Assembly (NCBI GenBank): GCA_024103005.1
Contig: JAGFJA010000021.1
Span: forward strand, 1 to 64,000
Length of the DNA stretch: 64,000 bases
Direction: 5' to 3'
Source of the DNA: Saprospiraceae bacterium
GTDB taxonomy: Bacteria; Bacteroidota; Bacteroidia; Chitinophagales; Saprospiraceae
The notes beneath the pieces are model-generated. The model did no database searches and was not told the DNA's origin. It saw only the letters and a program-made list of their open reading frames with translations. The translations under genes and the position numbers were made by a program. Positions within the stretch are counted from its first letter, which is position 1. Every line of letters begins with the position of its first letter. Shown here in pieces: positions 8,587-15,824 of this stretch.

Positions 8587-9684
8587 TTATCTTCTGTTCG
8601 TCTTCTTTTTAGCGTGGCTGTAATCCCTGAAAATAAAGTCTCCCAATCCCTGTAAATCACTATAAAAAGCTCTGCCGCCATTGGTTTCGGTAAATAATTC
8701 CACAAATTCAACCAGATATGGATCCTTGGCTATCATAAAGGTTGTAATCGGTATGCCGAGTCGCTTAAACTTACCTGCCTGATTGAGTGTTCGATTAACA
8801 ATCAGCCGATCGAGACCAAAACTGTTTTTATAAAATTTGCTTCCCCTCTTTATACATGTAGGCTTGCCGTCAGTGATCATAAATACTTGCTTATTGGTGT
8901 TTTTTCTCTTTCGCAAAATATCAAGGGATAATTCAAGTGCAGCAAGCGTATTTGTATGATAAGGGCCTACTTCAAGATATGGCAGATCTTCTTTTTCTAT
9001 TTTCCAAGCCTCATCTCCGAAGGCTACTATATCGAGAGTATCTTTAGGAAATCGGGTAGAGATATATTCTGATAGAGCCATGGCCACTTTCTTGGCAGGT
9101 GTAATCCTGTCTTCACCGTATAAGATCATGGAGTGGGATATATCTATCAACAAGACACTGCTCATATTGCTTTGATGATATGTTTCCCTTACCTCTAAAT
9201 CCTTATATTGCAACTCAAATGAATTTAACCCATGGTTAATCTGAGCATTTTTAAGTGATTCTAAAAATGCAATTTGTTCAATATTATCTCCAAAGGTGAA
9301 TGGTCGTAAATCAGATGTATATTCATCTCCTTTCCCATCTACTCCGGTATTATGATTGCCTCTTGATGATTTCTGAACCTTTCCGAAAACTTCCTGTAAA
9401 GCTTTTTTACGCAAAGAAAGATTCATTTTGGCCGTCGGCTTCAAAGTTCTTTTCCCCATCTCTGCACTGAGATAGCCATTTTTAGTCAAATCATCTATAA
9501 AATCTCTGATACCGTAATCGTCATTGGTCAGATTGTACTCTTTGTCCATCTCCATCAACCATTGGATCGCATTGGTTGCATTTCCTGAAGAATAGATCAT
9601 CAATTCCTGAAATAAGGATAGTAATTCCTCATATTTTGATTGACCTTCGCCTATCTCGAACTTTCTAAACTGCCAGCCCAGCAT
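8587..9684 (-). CDS. VWA-domain protein (MIDAS-containing)
   Basis: The 365-residue soluble protein has a helical N-terminal half (about 1-170) and a von Willebrand factor A domain from about 175. The metal-ion-dependent adhesion site is intact: DISHS (181-185, DxSxS), a threonine near 244-246 (HTNT) and the ITDGKPT motif (270-276). There is no signal peptide or membrane anchor, which fits the cytoplasmic VWA proteins that partner with MoxR/Mg-chelatase-like AAA+ ATPases. However, no such ATPase gene is next to it here. The start ATG at 9682-9684 gives the usual length. The role is unknown. Confidence 0.85.
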   Translation of the reverse strand: MLGWQFRKFEIGEGQSKYEELLSLFQELMIYSSGNATNAIQWLMEMDKEYNLTNDDYGIRDFIDDLTKNGYLSAEMGKRTLKPTAKMNLSLRKKALQEVFGKVQKSSRGNHNTGVDGKGDEYTSDLRPFTFGDNIEQIAFLESLKNAQINHGLNSFELQYKDLEVRETYHQSNMSSVLLIDISHSMILYGEDRITPAKKVAMALSEYISTRFPKDTLDIVAFGDEAWKIEKEDLPYLEVGPYHTNTLAALELSLDILRKRKNTNKQVFMITDGKPTCIKRGSKFYKNSFGLDRLIVNRTLNQAGKFKRLGIPITTFMIAKDPYLVEFVELFTETNGGRAFYSDLQGLGDFIFRDYSHAKKKTNRR

Positions 9685-9771
9685 TTTGCATATATAAAAA
9701 TTTAAAAATTAATGTAAATAATTAGACATTTTACACTAATTATGTAACAAATATGATAACAAAAATTGTCT

Positions 9772-9779
9772 TACTTTTG
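9772..9779 (+). promoter_or_regulatory. Probable promoter of the DarA-BtrH-ABC operon
   Basis: TACTTTTG (TAnnTTTG) lies 51 bases before the ATG at 9830. No convincing -33 element is visible. It would drive the six-gene operon 9830-15018. Confidence 0.5.
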
Positions 9780-9829
9780 TTTTTCAATGAATTTTAATTC
9801 AAGTTGAGATAAACCGTTATTTATTCATT

Positions 9830-10603
9830 ATGAGTCGTTCATTTTTATTGTTTTTATTTATTTCGATTAATTTGATGGTTTTCGGTCAAAATGACCGGGA
9901 TGAGCTGATTGCTAAAAACATGGCAGGCGTATATGACGGTTATTATATCACTAAAAGCAATTTCAGTAAAAGCAATAAACGATTGGCGATCAATTATATA
10001 GAGGGTAATAAAATAAGTATTGACAGTTCAGATTACGGACCTCTTAACTTTGAAATAAAATCTAACGGATCAGACACAATATTTATAAACGATAAAAAAA
10101 GAGATCTGAATTTTAGATATATTTTAAAGACAGGCAGGGTTTTTATCAATGGAGATATCAATGGTGTTTCTACATCGTACAGTGGCAAATTAACCTACAG
10201 GAACGCAGGTGATTTAAAACGAAAACAGGAAAAATACAAACAATCCAGGGGTAATGATAAAAAGAAACAGGACTCTTACGGAACATTTTATGGTACATTG
10301 GAGCAAGTCGGTGTTCCCGACAAAATGGATACAATTCAAATTTTTGACTATGTCTATGAACATCAGAAAGGAGGATTTTTAATCAGGGAAAAGATGGTTA
10401 AAATAGTTTCGATGTCGGATGCTTTTGAACCAATTTATGTTCCTATTGCAAAAGACCTTGACCTAAATCGAATGAGTGATTACTCGGCGGAAATGGTTGA
10501 TTTGATGATTGACTTTGCAAATAAAGTGATGTACTTTAAGGATAAGTCTAAAAACCTTAAATTTGAAGGTATTCAATTGATGGAAGGTACAGCTAATAAG
10601 TAA
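9830..10603 (+). CDS. Exported protein of unknown function, first gene of the DarA-like operon
   Basis: The 257-residue protein has a signal peptide (MSRSFLLFLFISINLMVFGQ). An N-terminal beta-rich part (about 25-125: AGVYDGYYI, ISIDSSDYGPLNF, GKLTYRNAG) is followed by a lysine-rich linker (about 128-148) and a second part starting YGTFYGTLEQVG. I do not recognise a family. The stop is 2 bases before the ATG of the DarA-like gene, so the genes are translationally close. This suggests a periplasmic partner of the pathway, but it may just be an operon passenger. Confidence 0.65.
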   Translation: MSRSFLLFLFISINLMVFGQNDRDELIAKNMAGVYDGYYITKSNFSKSNKRLAINYIEGNKISIDSSDYGPLNFEIKSNGSDTIFINDKKRDLNFRYILKTGRVFINGDINGVSTSYSGKLTYRNAGDLKRKQEKYKQSRGNDKKKQDSYGTFYGTLEQVGVPDKMDTIQIFDYVYEHQKGGFLIREKMVKIVSMSDAFEPIYVPIAKDLDLNRMSDYSAEMVDLMIDFANKVMYFKDKSKNLKFEGIQLMEGTANK

Positions 10604-10605
10604 CG

Positions 10606-11529
10606 ATGAAGAGAATCGGAGTCATATATTACTCACAGACAGGGCAGCTAAAAGATTTGATTGATAGGTGTATAGAACCGATGTCCGATCAGATTTCTGT
10701 TGATTGGATGCAAATTGTTCCGGTTAAGCCTTTCCCCTTTCCCTGGACAAGCTGGGAGTTTTTTGATGCTATGCCTGAATGTGTACATGAGGAGGGTGTT
10801 GAAATACGCCTCGAAGGTGACCATCCGGAACAGGATTACGATTTATTGATCTTTGCATTTCAGCCCTGGTTTCTGCATCCCTCTTTGCCTGTAACCGGTT
10901 TTTTGCAATCGCAGCAGGCTGCAGATATTTTCAGAAACAAAAAAGTGATTACCATTATCGGTGCAAGAAATATGTGGTTAAATGCACTGGAAAAAGTAAA
11001 GGGTTATTTTCATACCTTTCGGGCACAACATGTGGGAAATATTTCATTTGTTGACTCTTCCCCCAATCTGGTATCCACTCTGACGATAATCCGATGGCTT
11101 TTTAAGGGTAAAAAGGAATCATCAGGAATCTTGCCTTCAGCAGGAATTCAAGCTGAAGACAAATTAAAAGGTAGAGATTTTGGTAAAATTATTGAAGCGG
11201 CATTAATATCTGACAGCTGGGAAAACCTACAAGATAAACTTTTGCAGTCTGGAGCAGTTAAACTTAGGCCCGGTCTTATTTTGCTGGAGCGTACAGGTGT
11301 TAAGCAATTTAAAATGTGGTCTGAAAAAATTAAACAAAGAGGCGAACCGGGTTCATTGAATAGAAAATCATTGGTTCTCTTTTTTAAAAACTTTTTAATT
11401 GTCGGAATCTTTGTTGTTTCGCCGGTTAAAGCCATTGTCTCCAAGATTCAAGAGTTTATTAAAAGAAAACGTCTTGCAGCTGACTTACAATATTTCAAAT
11501 CAGTACAATATATTAAAAATCGTATATAA
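10606..11529 (+). CDS. darA: DarA-like protein (dialkylresorcinol/flexirubin biosynthesis family)
   Basis: The 307-residue protein has a flavodoxin-like opening (IGVIYYSQTGQL, 4-15) and the DarA-type blocks PFPFPW (42-47), FFDAMPE (52-58), YDLLIFAFQPWFLHPSLP, GARNMWLNALEKVKGY and a hydrophobic C-terminal segment (about 255-280). This matches the proteins annotated as dialkylresorcinol condensing enzyme DarA in flavobacterial flexirubin clusters. In the characterised dar systems DarB is the ketosynthase that joins two acyl chains and DarA acts with it in ring formation. Here no DarB, DarC, carrier protein or other ketosynthase lies within the window. It is co-transcribed with the BtrH-like and ABC genes. 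Family call is good; the product is unknown. Confidence 0.75.
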   Translation: MKRIGVIYYSQTGQLKDLIDRCIEPMSDQISVDWMQIVPVKPFPFPWTSWEFFDAMPECVHEEGVEIRLEGDHPEQDYDLLIFAFQPWFLHPSLPVTGFLQSQQAADIFRNKKVITIIGARNMWLNALEKVKGYFHTFRAQHVGNISFVDSSPNLVSTLTIIRWLFKGKKESSGILPSAGIQAEDKLKGRDFGKIIEAALISDSWENLQDKLLQSGAVKLRPGLILLERTGVKQFKMWSEKIKQRGEPGSLNRKSLVLFFKNFLIVGIFVVSPVKAIVSKIQEFIKRKRLAADLQYFKSVQYIKNRI

Positions 11530-11546
11530 CTTTAAATATTTGTGAA

Positions 11547-11951
11547 GTGAAAAAGAATGAAGTTCCTCAGGATAGGGAAGATATATATGAGGATAAGTTT
11601 GGTGAAGGCCTCTTAAAATATGCTGTCGAAGAATCTGGTGATTACACAACAGTGCAGTCAGTAGGGTGGGAACCGGAGGCCACTGCACTGAAACAAGCTC
11701 TGGAAGAGGTTGATTACAAAGTAGCTAAAGCTGCCGAGGAAGTACGGAATGGAACCAGAAGTCCGGTTTTTTATTTCATGGAAAAAAAATTGATGGATCC
11801 GGGAATCTTAGCGGGATATATGGGATTGTGGAAATGGCAGGTAAAAAGACATTTTCGCCCCGATGTATTTAAAAAATTAAGGGAAAAAACTTTAAAAAAG
11901 TATGCTCAGGTTTTTTGTATTGACATGAAGGAGCTGACTGAGTTTAAATAA
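11547..11951 (+). CDS. Small conserved protein of the DarA/BtrH operon
   Basis: The 134-residue soluble protein is read from a GTG at 11547. It has an acidic N-terminus, then EGLLKYAVEESGDYTTVQSVGWEPE, a helical region (ALKQALEEVDYKVAKAAEEV) and YFMEKKLMDPGILAGYMGLWKWQVKRHFRPDVFKKL. Its C-terminus KYAQVFCIDMKELTEF looks like a small helical, possibly HTH-like module. Similar proteins seem to accompany BtrH-like proteins in flexirubin-type loci, from memory only. No catalytic motif is evident. A carrier, adaptor or regulator role is possible. Confidence 0.6.
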   Translation: MKKNEVPQDREDIYEDKFGEGLLKYAVEESGDYTTVQSVGWEPEATALKQALEEVDYKVAKAAEEVRNGTRSPVFYFMEKKLMDPGILAGYMGLWKWQVKRHFRPDVFKKLREKTLKKYAQVFCIDMKELTEFK

Positions 11952-11977
11952 AATTTTCGGATAACTCTGAATAATAA

Positions 11978-12979
11978 TTGATGAATTTTAATCATATACA
12001 ATCTGCACATTGTGAAACAGGTGTGATCGTAAACATGCTTGATTTCCATAATATGCAGCTGTCTGAGCCGATGATATTCGGTATAGGTAGTGGCATATTC
12101 TTTATCCATCTTCCTTTTATTGAAGTCAATGGTGTGCCGGCAACAAATTATCGAATCTGGCCCGGTGGTATCTTCTCCAGAGCTACAAAGCTTCTCGGTG
12201 CCAAGGTAAAGTCGAAAAAGTTTAGGTCTCCTGAAAAATCCATGGAAACTTTGGATGATTTACTTGCATGGAATATTCCGGTAGGCGTCATGTGTAGTGT
12301 TTATTATTTGCCATATTTACCCGATGCATATAGATTCCACTTTAATGCTCACAATATTATTATATGGGGTAAAGAAGGCGATGAGTATATTGTAGGTGAC
12401 CCGGTGTTGCCTGATTTAAAGAGAATAAATAAAGATGATTTGCAGAAAGCCAGATGGGCAAAAGGTTTCCCCGAGCCATCAGGCAAGCTTTATTATATTG
12501 AAAAGATGCCTTCTCATAATCCTGATTTGCCGGAAGCTATACGACGCGGGATCAGGCGGACAATGTTTTTGATAAACAGTGCCCCCCTGCCTTTTATCGG
12601 GGTAAAAGGTATAAATTATCTGGCCGGGAAAATCGAAAAGTATCCTGAAAAGTATTCTGAAAGAAAGAGTCTCCTTGCCTTGGGTAATCTGATTAGAATG
12701 CAGGAAGAAATAGGTACCGGAGGAGGCGGATTCAGATTTATGTATGCGGCATTTTTGAAAGAAGCCGGCAAATTACTGAATAATGATCAGCTCAATAATA
12801 TGTCATCTGAGATGACTGAAATAGGCGATCAATGGAGGGTTTTTGCATACAATGTCGCCAGAATAATAAAAGACAGGGCCGGCAAGACAGACAATTTTCA
12901 GACTATTGCAAACCAATTGCGAGAAATAGGAGAGAAGGAGGTGAATTTTTTTAAGAAATTGGGGAAAATAAAGTTTTAA
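11978..12979 (+). CDS. BtrH N-terminal-domain protein (putative acyltransferase/peptidase-like)
   Basis: The 333-residue protein matches the butirosin BtrH N-terminal family, in which BtrH moves an acyl group from a carrier protein to an amine through a cysteine. The likely catalytic set is visible: C12 in HCETG (11-15), H125 in FNAHNI and D141 in VGDPV. The C-terminal half (about 175-333) is a helical domain of the DUF4872 type. It lies 26 bases after the small conserved gene and 3 bases before the ABC ATPase gene. Transfer of an acyl or aryl group onto an exported lipid or amine is inference. The second methionine is an equally good start. Confidence 0.8.
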   Translation: MMNFNHIQSAHCETGVIVNMLDFHNMQLSEPMIFGIGSGIFFIHLPFIEVNGVPATNYRIWPGGIFSRATKLLGAKVKSKKFRSPEKSMETLDDLLAWNIPVGVMCSVYYLPYLPDAYRFHFNAHNIIIWGKEGDEYIVGDPVLPDLKRINKDDLQKARWAKGFPEPSGKLYYIEKMPSHNPDLPEAIRRGIRRTMFLINSAPLPFIGVKGINYLAGKIEKYPEKYSERKSLLALGNLIRMQEEIGTGGGGFRFMYAAFLKEAGKLLNNDQLNNMSSEMTEIGDQWRVFAYNVARIIKDRAGKTDNFQTIANQLREIGEKEVNFFKKLGKIKF

Positions 12980-12982
12980 TTA

Positions 12983-13717
12983 ATGGATGGAATTCTACTA
13001 TCCGGCTTATATAAACAATATAAGAAGCAACTTGATCTTGCCCTGGATGATGTAAATTTATTGATACCTGCCGGTAAAATTACAGGTCTCCTGGGTCCTA
13101 ATGGAGCAGGTAAGACAACGCTCATCCTCATTATATGCGGATTATTGAGTGAAACTAAAGGAAAACTCCAGCATGTTAAAGGAAATGAAAATACTGAGTT
13201 AGACCGAAAGGATTTTGGTCTGGTTCCCCAACAGGATGGACTTTTCGGAGAATTGACCTTGCGGGAAAACCTTCTTTATTTTGGCCGTTTAAACCAAATG
13301 AAGGAAAAGCTTTTAAGAGGTAGGATAGATAAGCTTACCGATGTGTTTCAGCTTGTGCCCCATCTGGATAAGAAAATTAAGCACTTTTCCGGCGGAATGA
13401 ACCGAAGGGCAAATATTTTAGTCTCTTTACTTCCGGATCCTGAGATGATTATCCTGGATGAACCTACTGCCGGTGTAGATATACAGAGCAGAGCGCTGAT
13501 ACACCATATCATCAAAGAGCTTAACCGCGAAGGCAAAACCATCATATATACCAGCCATCTGCTATCTGAGGCTCAGGAACTTTGTGATCTGATAGCCATA
13601 TTTGATCATGGAAAGTTATTGTTAACCGGTAAGCCGGAAGAACTGATGCATAAATTTCAAAAGAATAGTCTGGAAGAATTGTTTTTAACTTATACGGGAA
13701 ATAAGGTCAGAGATTGA
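12983..13717 (+). CDS. ABC transporter ATP-binding protein
   Basis: The 244-residue nucleotide-binding subunit has Walker A GPNGAGKT (38-45), Q-loop PQQDG (82-86), signature FSGGM (135-139), Walker B MIILDE (155-160) with PTAGVD, and the H-loop in YTSHLLSE. It belongs to the drug/lipid exporter (ABC-2) type. Its stop overlaps the TTG start of the permease gene, so the pair is translationally coupled. With the DarA-like and BtrH-like genes upstream it probably exports, or places in the envelope, the product of this operon. Confidence 0.93.
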   Translation: MDGILLSGLYKQYKKQLDLALDDVNLLIPAGKITGLLGPNGAGKTTLILIICGLLSETKGKLQHVKGNENTELDRKDFGLVPQQDGLFGELTLRENLLYFGRLNQMKEKLLRGRIDKLTDVFQLVPHLDKKIKHFSGGMNRRANILVSLLPDPEMIILDEPTAGVDIQSRALIHHIIKELNREGKTIIYTSHLLSEAQELCDLIAIFDHGKLLLTGKPEELMHKFQKNSLEELFLTYTGNKVRD

Positions 13718-15018
13718 ATATTAAACGAATTATATCAACTTTTTGGAAGGAAAAGATTCTTCTGTTGAGGGATCCGGGTGGGCTGGCCATGTTGCTGATA
13801 ATGCCTGTTCTTCTGATAGTCACTATGGCAATTGTACAGGATGCGCCATTTAAGGATTATCAGGATGTTTCATTTAAAATTCTGTGGGCTGATGCGGATC
13901 ACAGGCTGTTGAGTGACTCGCTTAAGTCCATGTTTAATAAATCACCCCAGTTTGAACTGATTGATTCTATTGAAGGGCGACCTTTATCAAAATTGCAGGT
14001 ATATCAATTGGTCAAAAGAGGTAATTATTCGATTGGCATAGTCATAACGAAGGGAAGTTATGCCGAAATCTTAAACAGAACAAATAAAATTTTGAACCTC
14101 ATTGGTTCAGCCGGTGGGCAACCGTCCATTATTCCGGTCAGACAGGAAATAGATTCTTTGAATGTTGTCTTGTTATTTGATCCAGTCGCTAAGTCAACCT
14201 TCAAGATGGCTGTTCAGAATGCTGTTGAAAAAATGTTGTTTAAGGTACAAATGGACATACTGTTCAGCAAGTTAGGCAGGACGCCGGATGGTGTTTCAGC
14301 TGTTGACTCCCATTCAGGCAATATCCAATCCTTGTTAGGAGAAAAATTGATTGTAAAAAATTTAGGAAAAGTTAAGTCATCATCTTTGGTAATGAATTCA
14401 GTTCAGCACAATGTACCTGCCTGGATTGTTTTCGCTATTTTTTTTCTGATTATCCCGCTTTCAGGCAACTATATCAAAGAAAAGGGTGAAGGCACAAGGT
14501 GGATGATTGGAATGACCCGTGGAAGTCACATGGATATTCTTTTTGGAAAGGTTCTGTTTTATACTTGTTTTGGCTTGTTTCAGTTTATTTTTATACTGAT
14601 TATCAGCAACTTAATTCTGCCTTACGTCGGTTTGCCTACACTGGAAATTGGATGGTCGGTATTTCCTGCGATGGCGGCTACTTTGGGTATAGCCTTTGCT
14701 GCTGTTAGTTTAGGGATAATGATAGGAACCCTTTTTAATACATATCATCAGGCGATGATGTTTGGCTCGATTGCGATAGTTATCTTATCGGCAATAGGAG
14801 GTATATGGGTCCCGATAGAAGTTCTTCCTCCTACTTTACAATATCTTGCCGGAATATCTCCACTTCAATGGGGTTTACATCTTTTTCAGGATATATTTTT
14901 AAGAGGGATTGAATGGAAGACGTATTTTCTGGAAATCGGATTATTATTAATTTTTGGCATGATTTGCCTTTTGATAGCATTTTACTTTCATAGGCTTCAA
15001 ACAAAAAAGGCCGGCTAA
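13714..15018 (+). CDS. ABC-2 type transporter permease
   Basis: The 434-residue permease starts at a TTG (13714) overlapping the stop of the ATPase gene. One membrane span near residues 22-42 (GGLAMLLIMPVLLIVTMAIV) is followed by a large outside domain (about 45-230). Five further spans then lie between about 235 and 428, the classical layout of ABC-2/YhgE-like exporters with a long periplasmic loop. The conserved GTRWMIGMTRGSHMDILFGK segment precedes span 3. It closes the operon and is followed by a strong two-way terminator. Confidence 0.9.
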   Translation: MNIKRIISTFWKEKILLLRDPGGLAMLLIMPVLLIVTMAIVQDAPFKDYQDVSFKILWADADHRLLSDSLKSMFNKSPQFELIDSIEGRPLSKLQVYQLVKRGNYSIGIVITKGSYAEILNRTNKILNLIGSAGGQPSIIPVRQEIDSLNVVLLFDPVAKSTFKMAVQNAVEKMLFKVQMDILFSKLGRTPDGVSAVDSHSGNIQSLLGEKLIVKNLGKVKSSSLVMNSVQHNVPAWIVFAIFFLIIPLSGNYIKEKGEGTRWMIGMTRGSHMDILFGKVLFYTCFGLFQFIFILIISNLILPYVGLPTLEIGWSVFPAMAATLGIAFAAVSLGIMIGTLFNTYHQAMMFGSIAIVILSAIGGIWVPIEVLPPTLQYLAGISPLQWGLHLFQDIFLRGIEWKTYFLEIGLLLIFGMICLLIAFYFHRLQTKKAG

Positions 15019-15036
15019 GCCGACCTTTCAATTTTT
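15003..15036. terminator. Bidirectional terminator between the ABC permease and the LysM gene
   Basis: AGGCCGGC-TAA-GCCGACCT is a GC-rich stem (one mismatch) flanked by an A run on the left and a T run on the right. It therefore serves the + strand operon and the convergent LysM gene. The stem overlaps the stop region of the permease. Confidence 0.8.
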
Positions 15037-15529
15037 AGATTTTTGGTATTCTGAGTTGCTGTCCGGGATAAATTTTATCCGGATCTTTCAACATAGGCTT
15101 ATTAGCTTCAAAGATTACGGTGTATTTCATTGGGTCACCATAATAAGCTTTTGCTATTTTAGACAAGGAATCGCCTGATTTTACTTCATAGAAACTAGAT
15201 TCAGGCTCAACATTTTCTGCTGTCAATTGATCATTAACGGCAGCAATTCCATTAACATTACCAAGTGCCAATACGATTTTTTCCTTATCGGATTGATTTG
15301 CAACGCTACCGCCTACAGTGACAGTATCCCCTTCTAATTGAATGGAAAGGTCAGTAACCGGAATATTAAGTCCCTGAACGATATTTTCTAGAGACAAAAC
15401 TTTCTGTGTATGCATAATTGACTGGAGAGCAGCAGCATTTGCCTGGTCAACAGCGTTTTTTGCAGCTTCTTCTTCTTTCTTTTTGAGATCATCGCTACCG
15501 CTGCCCTTTAAAAATGAAAATAAACCCAT
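15035..15529 (-). CDS. kbp: BON/LysM protein, Kbp (YgaU)-like
   Basis: The 164-residue protein matches E. coli Kbp (YgaU), a cytoplasmic K+-binding protein. It opens MGLFSFLKG, followed by a charged helix, a BON domain (about 45-105, with GNVNGIAAVNDQL) and a C-terminal LysM domain (about 113-162). The last has YEVKSGDSLSKIAKAYYG, IFEANKPMLKDPDKIYPG and ends LRIPKI. There is no signal peptide, which agrees with a cytosolic location. It is slightly longer than the E. coli protein because of an Ala/Glu-rich helix at 18-40. K+ binding here is inferred from the family. Confidence 0.88.
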   Translation of the reverse strand: MGLFSFLKGSGSDDLKKKEEEAAKNAVDQANAAALQSIMHTQKVLSLENIVQGLNIPVTDLSIQLEGDTVTVGGSVANQSDKEKIVLALGNVNGIAAVNDQLTAENVEPESSFYEVKSGDSLSKIAKAYYGDPMKYTVIFEANKPMLKDPDKIYPGQQLRIPKI

Positions 15530-15689
15530 TTGCTATAATTTTTAGGATTAATAAATATATCAGGTAACAAAGTTTTTATTTTATACATTATATATTTCTT
15601 CTTTGTTCCCTGATTGATAAAAAATTTAATTTATGACGCAAGATGATTGAAATAGTAACAATAGTAAACTAATTTATAAAGATAATTTA

Positions 15690-15697
15690 TATATTTG
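15690..15697 (+). promoter_or_regulatory. secDF promoter and long leader
   Basis: TATATTTG followed by CACCGCC is a textbook Bacteroidota -7 box. It implies a transcript start about 15704 and a leader of about 120 bases before the ATG at 15825. The leader begins with a small hairpin, CCTTA/TAAGG at 15702-15720. No named riboswitch was recognised. Confidence 0.7.
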
Positions 15698-15824
15698 CAC
15701 CGCCTTAAAGTGAACATAAGGCCTGGCATCCTCTGAATCATAGATTTGATAAGTGTTTGACATGGTTTTGTGAATCGATTTAAGATGTAAAGTTCAAAAA
15801 ATTTTATTTCAAAAAAAAGTTAAA

